From contig JAHLKC010000013.1 of assembly GCA_025449115.1 (NCBI GenBank), positions 284,001 through 348,000 on the forward strand: a DNA stretch of 64,000 bases, read 5' to 3'. The notes under the pieces were generated by a model that was not told the DNA's origin, did not search any database, and saw only the letters and a program-made list of their open reading frames with translations. Position 1 is the stretch's first letter, and every line of letters begins with the position of its first letter. This DNA comes from Chytridium lagenaria. Its lineage: Eukaryota; Chytridiomycota; Chytridiomycetes; Chytridiales; Chytridiaceae. Position numbers and translations under genes: made by a program. Shown in pieces: positions 23,713 to 34,873 of this stretch.

Positions 23713-26538
23713 ATGGCTGATATCTCCTCATTTAACGACGATGAGCTTGTTGCTGAGATCGCACGGCAGGGCGACTTGATCAAGGGTCTCAAGGGCAAGA
23801 AGACTTCAAAGGCTGACTTGCAGCCCCACGTAGACCGTCTTGTCGCGCTTAAGGCTGATATGGCAAAACGTCTGGAATCAAAGAATGCGAAGGGGAAGTT
23901 TGATCGTACCGTTCTTGAGGGTCTCTTGTTGAAGAGGTTCTTTTACTCTCCTTCATTCGCCATCTATGGAGGTAAGATTCTCGGAATGCTTGGCTTACCG
24001 TTATCTTTTCGACAACCTTTCTTTATGCATGTGTATGCACGCACTATGTCAGACTTAAGCTTTTCCTTGGCTTCCGCTTGCTGATTCTTTCTTCGTGACT
24101 CATTAGGTGTCGCTGGTCTCTTTGACTACGGTCCTCCTGGCACTGCCCTCATGAACAACATGATTTCTCTCTGGCGCCGACACTTTGTCTTGGAAGAAGA
24201 CATCCTCGAGATTGAATGCACCAACCTCACCCCGGAATCGGTCTTCAAGACCTCCGGTCACGTGGAGCGGTTCGCTGATTACATGGTCACTGATGCTAAG
24301 ACTGGTGACATTTCCGTGCCGATCATTTGGTCAAGCAAGTTCTTAAGGGCCGTCTTGATGATGATGCGGAGCTCCGTGCTGGGACCTTTGATAAGAAAAA
24401 GGTACCAAAGGGCAAAGCCCTTCCCACTCAACTTACACCCGAAGTGAAGGCTGACTACGAGCTGATTTTGGAATCGGTAAGAAGGATCTCTTGTTTCTCT
24501 ACCTGGCTGCTACGTCAAATGGACGTAATGATATTGAGAAGATCCAATGCTGACGCGATATTATCTTGTTTGTGGCGTATTAGCTGGACAACTACCAGGG
24601 CGATGATTTGTGGGAAACTTATGCAGAGGCTAGAGATCAAGTCTCCCGAATCTGGTAACGACATCACCGAGCCTAAGCTGTTTAACCTCATGTTCGAGAC
24701 CCAGATTGGCCCTACTGGCCAGTTCAAGGGGTATGATTGCGGGACTTTCTGGATCCTTTATTAATCTATTCAATTTAGTTACCTTCGCCCCGAGACTGCT
24801 CAGGGCCACTTCCTTAACTTCAAGCGGCTTACTCGAGTTTAATGCTGACAGCATGCCTTTCGCCTCCGCGTCCATTGGAAAGTCCTTTAGGAACGAGATT
24901 TCCCCCCGTCAGGGCCTTCTCCGTGTGAGGTGAGGAAAGCGAACTTTGTTGCAGTTCAATTTGGAATGACTTCTTAATTAACTATTTGGTATGCAGGGAA
25001 TTTACTATGGCCGAGATGAACACTACGTTGACCCATTGAAGAAGGACCACCCCAGATTCCACGAGGTGAAGGATATCGTCATCCCGATCTACCCTGCGAA
25101 GGATCAACTCGAGGGTAAGGGTCTGTCCGAGAAGTCGGTTGGAGATGCCGTCAAGGAGGTAAGAGTTGATGAATCATGCAAGTTGTATTTCTGAACATTT
25201 GAATACAGGGTATCATTAACAACGAAACTCTTGGTTACTTCATCGCCAGAATCTACCTCTTCCTCATCAAGCTTGGTGTGAAGAGGGAAAAGCTTAGATT
25301 TAGGCAACACATGGCGAATGAGATGGCACATTACGCCTGCGACTGCGTGAGTTAGATAAATTTCTTTTTTTATCTGTTTTGTTGTGTTTTTGTGGTTTTA
25401 TTAATGTAAAATTAGTGGGACGCCGAGATTAACTGCAGTTACGGCTGGATCGAGTGTGTTGGCTGTGCCGACCGTTCTGCCTACGACCTGACTGCCCACT
25501 CCAAGGCCACCCCGTGAGAAACTTGTCGTCCGTGAACCTCTTGAGACTCCCATCATTAAGGACCACCTGGTTCTCGAGCTTAACAAGTCGAAGATTGGCC
25601 CTGTCTTCCGTGGTGACGCGAAGGCTGTTTACGCTTACTTTGACGGTCTCCATGAGGAGGGTGGTGGTGAGGATGATTGGAAGAGAAGAAGCTTTTAGAT
25701 TTGCAGAAGCAGCTTAAGGAGGGTGGTGGGAAGACGGATGTCGTGTCTGAGGGCAAGACATTTACTATTACTGGGGCCATGGTTAACATTTTCAGGAGGA
25801 CTGACAAAATCAACAGTGAGTTGAGATCCTTTTGTTTATACATTTGTTCTTCATGGATAAGATATAACACCCCTTTTTCTTACAGTTCGTGAATTCACCC
25901 CAACGTTATCGAACCTTCATTCGGTCTCGGTCGCATCATGTACTGTCTTCTCGAGCACGTCTTCTGGGTCCGCGATCTCAACAAGGACGACGAAAACCGT
26001 CACGTCCTCTCCTTCCCCGCCCCTATCGCCCCTATTAAGACCCTTATCCTCCCCATCTCCAACCAGCCCGAATTCCAGGCTTGTTTAAAAACAGGTTGCT
26101 GATAAGTTGAGGGCTGTGGGTGTGAGCACGAGGGTGGATGCGAGCTCAACGAGTATTGGCAAGAGGTATGCGAGGAACGACGAGCTCGGCACGCCGTTTG
26201 GCGTTACGGTGGATTTCCAGACCATTAAGGATGGGACTGTGACTCTTAGGGAGAGGGATTCGATGAAGCAGATTAGGGAGTCGGTGAGTGCCTTTTTAAA
26301 GAAAATTGCACATAGTCTTACCATGTGAGGGGTTTTGTTTATTTACGCGCTTTCTCGTTTTAGATTCCCACCATTGTGAAGGTGGTTCAGGACCTTGTTG
26401 AGGAGAACACCACCTGGAGCGAAGTTATTGCAAAGTACCCCGAGTTTTCTCAGCAGGTTAGTTCATATCCTGCCTTCCGCGCGTATCCCTCGCTTTATTA
26501 ACACTCTTACTTATGCAAATTTTATTTAGGAAATCTGA
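23713..26538 (+). CDS. GRS1: Glycyl-tRNA synthetase with N-terminal WHEP domain
   Basis: This enzyme charges tRNA-Gly in cytosol and probably mitochondria. Residues 1-60 ([20 protein letters not shown]) resemble the WHEP-TRS domain seen in animal GlyRS. The class II core follows: [13 protein letters not shown], an intron, [20 protein letters not shown], then [23 protein letters not shown] and motif 2 ([15 protein letters not shown]). Next are [36 protein letters not shown] and an anticodon-binding domain with [19 protein letters not shown] and [13 protein letters not shown]. The protein ends QQEI after the last intron. About eight single-base frame breaks occur (near 24312, 24645, 24828, 25013, 25520, 25678, 25900 and 26085), each at a point where the neighbouring frame resumes the family sequence exactly. 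Because the protein is essential and otherwise intact, indel errors are likelier than a pseudogene. Confidence 0.93.
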
Positions 26539-26864
26539 GTCAATATTGCTCGATAGACACCACTTTCTTCCTTACGTTATTCCCTATCCCACAACCCACT
26601 CTTTCCCGTTTCTGAATGTTACATTTGTGTTAACGAATCACGAAAACCTGTTTTTCTTTGAAAAAAAAAAGGGTTTGATTGGATCCCAAAAAAAGAAGTT
26701 TATGATAGTTGGAGACGCCTCTTTTTATATTAGCATTCCGAGCAATCTTCCTTCGCTTCCATAAAAACACGGCGGAACAAACTCCACGCGTCTTGTCCAA
26801 AATTAAAGTCTAAGAAAAGGAGCGTCCCTGACCTCAAAAAAAAGGGGGGTGAAAACGGAACAAA
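26539..26864. other. Spacer between GlyRS and the LIM gene
   Basis: This is the 3' region of GlyRS and the 5' region of the next gene. It has A runs at 26660-26695 and 26815-26842. Nothing else is seen. Confidence 0.5.
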
Positions 26865-27839
<975 letters not shown>

Positions 27840-28141
27840 ACCACATCGTTACATGATCCTGAATCTATCCTTCACACACACGCATAATTCCGCATCAGCT
27901 ACCACATTCCATTATCCTTGTGGATTTGTTTTCTTTTGTCTCTTTATTTTTTTATTCATCAAACATCACCTTGACCAAAGCCGCCCCCTGTTTGTTGTTG
28001 TTCGTGTTTGTTTTTTATTTCTTAATTCGCCAAAAACCAACCTTACTTTCCCCTGTAATAATAGTTAATACCGTAATCCCCTTTAAAACTGTTTACTTTT
28101 TTTGTTCCTACACATTGGAATACTTGAAGAGTTTTTGACGA
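27840..28141. other. Spacer between LIM and ZBBX-like genes
   Basis: It is pyrimidine-rich and holds the LIM gene 3' region and the promoter of the next gene. No coding signal is seen. Confidence 0.5.
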
Positions 28142-29657
28142 ATGTTGGAGGCTGCCTTTGGTGAAAGACCATGCATTTTTGAAATAGATTGTGACAAAAC
28201 TGACAATTTCATCCTGACAAGAAATGTTGACAAAGAAGAGGTACTGGCCATCCATCACTCACCACCACATCAACTCCACCTTACACACATCCGCATCCAC
28301 CGTCATACTCATTCAACTCAACATAAACAGGCAACAGATCACCGATGTCGAGCGTCTTGAGGTCGAAAACAAAAAAATGGAAGAACGCTTACAAGCGCTT
28401 CGAGATTACCTCGCTATTCAAAAAGAGAAACGAGGGTAAGGAGTTCCAAAACGTCAGCCCCGGTAGTAAACATTCAATTTAGTGAGTCAGAGTCGGTTTG
28501 GAAAGCAGGGAAAATGAGAAGAGGGTCGTTGACGAATTATGCGGGAGATGTGCTTGCTAAACGGCATACAAAGGTAAGTGCATGGTTCAAGCTGTTACCA
28601 TTCATATAGCTTATAATGCCTAATCTATATTATTATGTCAACATTTTCAATAATTTTATTTATGGGTATAGAAAAACACATACAAAGGCGTCGCAACAGA
28701 AGGTAACCAACCATCCTTCCCCTCAGAAACTCACCTCATTTCCTATAGTCCAAAACCTCGTCGACGCCGCCGCGAAACTCAGTGCAGCGGCACGACCAGC
28801 AGAAGGTGGAACCTATATCAAACTATCCATGCCTGGCGGTACCGACGTCCCCATGATGCAACCGAAACCCCCAACGGAACCACCAAGAGATCCTACCTCG
28901 TCCCCTCCTAAACGAATGGTAAGGCAACACGGTGACAAATCTAACATAAATCAGTGGCGCGTCCCCACGGCTGCTGTTGATAGGCCTTTGTCGACGTTGC
29001 CAGAGTCGGATGAACAGGAGGAAGTAAAGGATGAGGGGAAACCATCGACGGGTCAGGAGGATCATTCGTTGTTAGAGGGGCGTTCGATGAGGAGGAATCG
29101 CGGAGACAGTTTTTGGAGGCGCTTGCGGCTTGGAGGCAGAAACCGATGACGGCGGAGACTGAGCCTGGAAGACGGAGCGAGGGGATGACGCCTGACAGGG
29201 AGAGGGACACGCAAGGTATGTACAGTGAGCTCACCTTGCTTTTTCTTCTTGTGTCTTAAGCTTTTTGTGTTGCTGATCCTTACTGGACGTAGCTTCCACA
29301 TCTACCCTCATGAGCTTCCCCCTCCGAAACAGCTCTCCAGACGCTATCCGCGCCGCCGCCCTTGAACTCATCTCCTTCGATCCCCTGTCCGGTGAAGTTG
29401 GTCTCTCCTACTTTGAACGTCTCCTCCTAAAAACCTACCGCACCATGCCCGAAGTTGACGCCAAAAGCATCACGCCCCCCATAAAGGACGACGACACGGA
29501 GAGCGACGTGGACGAGCTTGACATTCGACCAGTATTCGCACCAGAGGAAACAGAGAAGGTGGAAATTAAACGAAGATGTGAGGTTGTTGAGATCGAGATT
29601 GAAGAGGGGGATGAGGAAGGGGAAAGGGTGCCGTATTTAGTGGAAGAGCCCTTATGA
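28142..29657 (+). CDS. ZBBX-like coiled-coil protein (tentative, flagellar)
   Basis: The first exon opens MLEAAFGERPCIFEIDCDKT. Using the acceptor GCAACAG, the next exon reads EITDVERLEVENKKMEERLQ and continues ALRDYLAIQKEKRG, then ESVWKAGKMRRGSL. This resembles the start of the animal cilium protein ZBBX, where an ENQEMEKKLQ-type coiled coil is followed by a W-K-G segment. A Pro/Arg-rich disordered middle follows. The exon at 28680-29210 includes FLEALAAWRQ in one frame, like the EAL-x-x-W-R motif of ZBBX. The last exon has ELISFDPLSGEVGLSYFERL and an acidic end. The B-box itself is not visible, so this may be a distant or partial relative. The gene converges on NUC1, leaving 36 bases between stops. 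Confidence 0.5.
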
Positions 29658-29693
29658 ATATAAATTATCTATTTGATGGAATACATTGCTTTT

Positions 29694-30973
29694 TTACTCC
29701 AGCTCTGCGTTCTCCTTCATCTTAAATTTAAATGCAAGCATTGTGTCGCATTTCGCCATGGAGCAAAGCGGTAATGTCATTTTTCGGTCAACGCCGCCAA
29801 AGAATAGAAGACCGGAACTGCGTTCAATGGCTGGAAATTGTTAGAATTTCAAGTTGACGCTCAAGTACCTTCAACGGGGGTTATAAATGTGGTGACTGAA
29901 GTGTCTCGGGTGGATTCTTCATTGGGAAGGACAAAGCCGTCCATGTAGTACTTTCCACTCTTTTCGCCGAGAATAACTGTGCATGTTTAGAAAAAAAGAT
30001 TGGACAAGATAAACCTTTAAAGAAATGAGTGGGGACCGCGACCGATTTTTCGCCAGATCCAATAACCTCGTAGCGAATGTAGAACTTTCCTGTTGAGTAA
30101 CCAATTCATTATAAGTGAAGGAAAAGAAAACGAAAGCCAATTGGCACGCACCATCCGGCTCGAGCTTCGGAAGGTATAGAGGGCCTGTAATAACGTAGAC
30201 AGAATCCATCACGTTTACAAGGTTTCGGGCAAATCGCTCAAAACTTGCCCAAAGGCCGCGGTTGAAGTTGGCGACCTGAGGGGATATATTTGTCACTGAT
30301 AGAAAAAGAAGTTTAATAGGTGTCGACAAAAAAGAATTCGATATAAAGCAATCAATGTCCATATGAACTGAACATCCGGACTGAAAAACACGGAACTGAT
30401 AAAAAGAGCTTACTCAAAAAAGTTTCATTGACAGCCTCCTGATTACTCTGCACGTCCGCAGCCGGTACTAAATGTCCGCGATCATACCCCGTCCCTGCAT
30501 AATCCAGAGGTCTACTCCGAAACATCTTTAAAATGCTAGAATCCTCTCTAAAAACCGCTTTCTGACGATCGGGTGTATCTCCTTCAGACGGTTTCTTAAT
30601 CGAATCTTTTGTGAGCTTTTCTGCTACCTACTCCACATCAGCGCTTATTAAAAACGGGAAAATAGCGTTTTACCCAATGCGCGTTCCTTGTTCTCCTATC
30701 GTATGCACCGATATAGGACTGTCGGATCAACTTATCCGCTACAGGTGCAGGAAGTCCCAACCTCAATAGATCTTTTGCGATGTCCGGTGGTGTGCTCACA
30801 TTGTTTGGCACAACCTCAACACTGTTCCTCCTTCTCGTTGGAACATCCGCATCCATGTAGACACCGTTCGAGACTTGATCCCACCTCCCCCATAGCCCCA
30901 ATGCCGCCTGAGTCAATATAGCGCCAGTGAAGGCTGCACCCACAGCCAACCCGAACTTTGGTAAAATTGTCAT
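29694..30973 (-). CDS. NUC1: Mitochondrial nuclease Nuc1 / endonuclease G
   Basis: This is a non-specific DNA/RNA endonuclease of the mitochondrial intermembrane space or inner membrane. From the ATG at 30973 it starts MTILPKFGLAVGAAFTGAIL, a hydrophobic N-terminal anchor. The catalytic DRGH motif is seen in GTGYDRGHLVPAADV (about 30490), followed by NISPQVANFNRGLWASFERF and YVITGPLYLPKLEPDG. Short exons continue with AVPTHFFK, and the final exon has IERSSGLLFFGGVDRK and ends KENAELE. Five or six introns are implied. An in-frame TTG at 31012 lies upstream, but no in-frame ATG precedes 30973 in the open stretch. The start codon overlaps the start codon of ETR1 on the other strand. Confidence 0.92.
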
Positions 30974-30974
30974 G
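30971..30974. promoter_or_regulatory. CATG shared by the NUC1 and ETR1 start codons
   Basis: The palindrome CATG supplies ATG at 30972-30974 on the plus strand (ETR1) and at 30973-30971 on the minus strand (NUC1). Each gene's transcript must therefore begin inside the other's first exon. Confidence 0.6.
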
Positions 30975-32371
30975 GTCAGCGTCGCGAGGACTGCAAGAGC
31001 TGTTGTATTCAAGGGCCATGGAGCGCCTGAATCTGTATTAGAGTAAGTCCGATCTCCTGACGTTGTTGACGATGAGGTAGAGTAAAGCGTATACCATTAC
31101 CAACTTGGACGTCAAAGTCGGTACAGATCAAGTTTATGGCTTCACCTGTGAACCCTGCGGATGTCAACCAAATTCAAGGTTTGGAGTTGTGATGGTTCTG
31201 GGATACTGATGCGGGTTAGGGACGTATCCTGTAAAGCCAAAGTTTGAGGAGTATGGGGCTGTTGGAGGAAACGAAGGGATTGCGAGGGTTGTGGATGTTG
31301 GGATTGATGTGAAGGGGGTTGCGCCGGGGGACTGGGTCGTGCCCAAGACATCAGGGTTTGGTAGGTATCTTACTTCTGTTCTTGCTGGATTCTGCCTTTT
31401 ATCTACCGTACGGTGCTTTTACGGTGCTTTTTTTCTCTAACGAAATTAGGAACATGGCGCGATTTTGCCAATGTGCAAGAAGCGGATGTGTTGAAGGTGA
31501 AGGCTGAGGGAGTTTCGGTGGTGACGGCTGGTACCATTACTGTAAACCCATGCACAGGTAAAATTATATCTTCAGTAAAACACAAATAGTTAGATATTTT
31601 ATTCAGCCTATCGCATGCTTAAAGACTTCCGCAAGCTTCTAAAAGGTACTCTCCTATTCTATACACCTATAACTAACGCATTAAAAGACGACGTTATAAT
31701 CCAAAACGGCGCAAACTCTGCGGTTGGCCAAGCCGTGATCCAGCTTGCACGGGCATGGGAAATCAAAACTGTCAACATTGTTCGCGATAGACCGGATCTT
31801 GCTGACCTTGAAAAAAGGTTGAAGAGCCTTGGTGCGGATATGGTGATACCTGAGGAAGCATTGAGGAAGGCAGAGAAACTAGTGCTGGCGTTGGGAGGGG
31901 GAAGAGCGCCGTTGCTGGGGTTGAATTGTGTGGGTGGAAAGTCCGCGACGAATGTTGCGAGACAGCTTGGGTTGGTGTCGCATTGCTTTATTTCTATTTC
32001 TTTGTCCCAAAATATTGGTTTAGTGTTAAACTTACTGTTAATGCAGCGATGCCGGCGTCCTCGTGACATATGGTGGTATGTCCAAAGAACCTGTCACCCT
32101 TCCCACCTCTCTCCTCATTTTCAAAGACGTCCGCGCCCAAGGTTTTTGGATGACGCGCTGGTACGCCCAATGCAGTGATGCCGAGCGTCAGGCAATGACA
32201 GACGAAATATTGGATTTGGCGCGAAAGGGGTTATTTGCAGAGCCGTGGCATAATAAGGTATCGTGGCTTAACGAAGAGGGAGAGGAGAAGGCCACAACTC
32301 TTGTAAGGGATACCGTGAAGGGAACTTTGGCAGGAAAGATGGCGAAACAAATCTTTGTGGCAGCAGAATGA
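30972..32371 (+). CDS. ETR1: Mitochondrial 2-enoyl thioester reductase (Etr1/MECR)
   Basis: This enzyme does the last reductive step of mitochondrial fatty acid synthesis, using NADPH to reduce trans-2-enoyl thioesters. The start MVSVARTARAVVFKGHGAPE matches the family N-terminus (A-V-x-x-HG-P). An in-frame stop lies upstream with no ATG between, which supports this start. Later exons give KFMASPVNPADVNQIQG, GGNEGIARVVDVGIDVKGVA, PGDWVVPKTSG, LGTWRDFANVQEADVLKV, NPCTAYRMLKDF, the nucleotide-binding NGANSAVGQAVIQLA, LNCVGGKSATNVARQL and VTYGGMSKEPVTLPTSLLIF. It ends AKQIFVAAE. One frame break is likely near 31115, between NLDVKV and QIKFMASP. The short N-terminus may be a compact presequence. 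Confidence 0.93.
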
Positions 32372-32927
32372 AGAATAAAGAGTACGTAGTTGATGATCTT
32401 GTATATAAAGCTAGCCAACCCACGCGTATGAACAAGTAAAGCTATTCTCATTCTTTCTCCTGAATGCTTTTGTACACCGAATTTACGTACTCGCGCCTTT
32501 TAACACCAAATTGTTTCGACAAGTGAGCCGTCGATGCCCCTTTCACAACGTTCGTTTTTCAGAAGTATACGTACGACCCAACGGCCAACCCCTCCTAACC
32601 AATAGCATTTGGGTTGAAAAATCAATCACTCTTGTCCGTTTTCTCCTTAGACCGATCTCAAAAAAATATCATTTCAGATGGGAGGTGAGTGTCTGCGGGT
32701 TGAGGCATTTAGGCGCAGGAGAGAGGGAGAGGAGGGAGAGGAGATATCAGGGCATGCATAGCCATATCACATCCATCACGACCGTTCACCGGAAGCATCA
32801 TGATCAAGGAGTTAATGCAGATGGATGGCAGTGCTGATCTCACACTTGTGTTGGATTCCATGATCAACCTTAAGAATGGACTCTAACTGCTTTATATTCG
32901 CTCTGCTCATCAAATATCATCTATGAA
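32372..32927. other. Spacer between ETR1 and the septin gene
   Basis: No gene is supported. A purine-rich patch (GGGAGAGGAGGGAGAGGAG) is at 32721-32742. The septin promoter should be in the right half. Confidence 0.5.
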
Positions 32928-34538
32928 ATGGAATCAGACGTATCGGTATGTTCCCATGATGCTGTTGGACTGTCTGATCCGCCAGGATCTGACCCTTTTT
33001 AATTGTTAGATTCCGATTGTGAAGAAGAAGCTTGTGTCCGTGGTTGGGTTTCATAACCTCCCAACCAGGTGCACCGGAAATCCATCAAAAAGGGTTTCCA
33101 ATTCACCATCATGGTGGTTGGTGAGTAAAGAAGGACGATCGCTTACTATTCTGAAAAGAAACTAACGGGAAACAAATAGGCGAATCCGGCCTTGGAAAGT
33201 CTACCCTTGTGAACACTCTCTTCAACACGCCCTCTACCCCAACAAGGAACCCAGAGAACCCACCACGGAGGTCCCTAAAACCGTTGAAATCCAAACCATC
33301 CAACCATTGAGGAGAACGGTGTGAAACTCAAGTTGACGGTCATTGACACCCCTGGATTTGGAGATTTCGTCAACAACGAGGAGTCTTGGAAGCCTATTTT
33401 GGACAACATTGAGTCCCGGTACGATGCCTACCTCGATCAGGAGAACCGTGTCAACAGGAAGAAGATTGTTGATACCCGTGTTCATGCCTGTATCTACTTC
33501 ATCGCTGCTACTGGTCACTGCCTGAAGCCCCTTGACATTGAGTTTATGAGACGGCTCCATCACCGTGTGAACCTCATCCCTGTCATTGCCAAATCCGATA
33601 ACCTTGACCGACGAGGAGATTAAGACCTTCAAGTTGAGGGTAAATATTTCTTAAAACTTGGAATGATGACTTTAAATGGTGTTGGGGTTTGCAGCTGATG
33701 ACTTTTGAATCTTCTCTTTTAGATTTTGGAAGACATCAACTTTCATAAGATTCAGATCTACCAGCCCCCTACATACGAGGCGGACGACCCCGAAACCATT
33801 CAGGAGAACAAGGACATCATTGTAAGCCATATCAAATATTTTTCATTTTTTAATCATGCGGTCTTCAGAACCGCATCCCCTTTGCCATCGTTGGCTCCGA
33901 CAAGGAGTTTGAGGTAGCTGGCAAGAAGATTCGCGGAAGAAAGTACCCCTGGGGTTTCATCGACGTTGACAACGAGGAGCACTGCGACTTTGTCAAGCTC
34001 CGTCAGATGCTCATTCGAACTCACATGGAGGAACTTAAGGAGTTCACTAACGAGGTTTTATACGAGAACTACAGGACAAGCAGGCTTGCTTCTGGAGGTG
34101 GTGAAGGCGCTGCTGCCAAGTAAGTGTATTATTTTCGTTTGTTGGCAGTTTTGAATAGAAACTTACAATGGTTCTTCTGTGAACTTTTAAGCCCGCTCGC
34201 CAAGTTTGAGGAGGAGAGGGCAGCCCATGACACCAAGATGGCCAAGATGGAGGCGGAGATGAAGGCTGTTTTCCAACAAAAGGTTGCTGAGAAGGAGGCT
34301 AAGCTCAAGCAGACAGAGGAAGAGGTTAGTTTCCCCCTTTTTTTTTGATCTTTCCGTCCGGCTTTGTGTGTCGTAATAATGCTCCTTCTTTCCATAGCTC
34401 TTCGTCCGTCACCGCGAGATGAAGGAGCAGCTCGAGAAGCAACGCCTTGATATTGAGGACAAGAAGCGCCGCCTCAATGCCCCTGGCACACCCGACAAGT
34501 CCAAGGCCAAGCCCAAGCCCGGTTTCTTCCAGAAGTAG
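32928..34538 (+). CDS. Septin
   Basis: Septins are GTP-binding filament proteins at the cortex and division sites. MESDVS at 32928 is joined by an intron to IPIVKKKLVSVVGFHNLP and GFQFTIMVVG. The P-loop is GESGLGKST (33179). The G3 motif is DTPGFGD (33345). The G4 equivalent AKSD is within NLIPVIAKSDNL. Septin-specific parts include RVHACIYFIAATGHCLKPLD, FMRRLHHRVNLIPVIA and GRKYPWGFIDVDNEEHCDFV. The C-terminus is a charged coiled coil (HREMKEQLEKQRLDIEDKKR), ending KPGFFQK. Six introns are implied. Single-base breaks occur near 33069, 33228 and 33303, each with the family sequence resuming in another frame. I cannot assign it to CDC3, CDC11 or CDC12 from reading alone. Confidence 0.93.
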
Positions 34539-34873
34539 ACGTAAACTCCTTACTTAAACAAAAAAGTACAAAGAAATGAAAGGCTGCACTTTAGATAGCC
34601 TAAAACAAAAAGCATCTCGTTTTTTCTCCCAACCTCAACCTTTTTTTTTGATCCGGAAAGTAGCAGCAAACCAAATAAAAGTAAAAGCAACATCGTTGTC
34701 GTTATTGCGTATCCGCTCTTTGGTCTTTCTGTTTTGTTTTGACTTTCCGCCTCGCCGTCAACAAAAAATATTTTTGTGATCAATTACAAAAACATTAAAG
34801 CCTTTCCAGTTGTTCTGACAAGGCATCGACAGCAACAAAACGAATACTGGTGGACAATCCCGTTGGTGCAAAG
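34539..34873. other. Spacer between septin and IFT81
   Basis: This is the septin 3' region and IFT81 promoter. It has T runs and no coding signal. Confidence 0.5.

Noticed and set aside
23713..26538. GlyRS as a pseudogene because of many frame breaks
   Set aside because: All conserved blocks are present without missense decay, splice sites are intact, and similar breaks occur in every other conserved gene of the window.
31010..31012. TTG start for NUC1, giving 13 extra residues
   Set aside because: Nuclear genes rarely start at TTG, and the ATG at 30973 gives a normal hydrophobic N-terminus.
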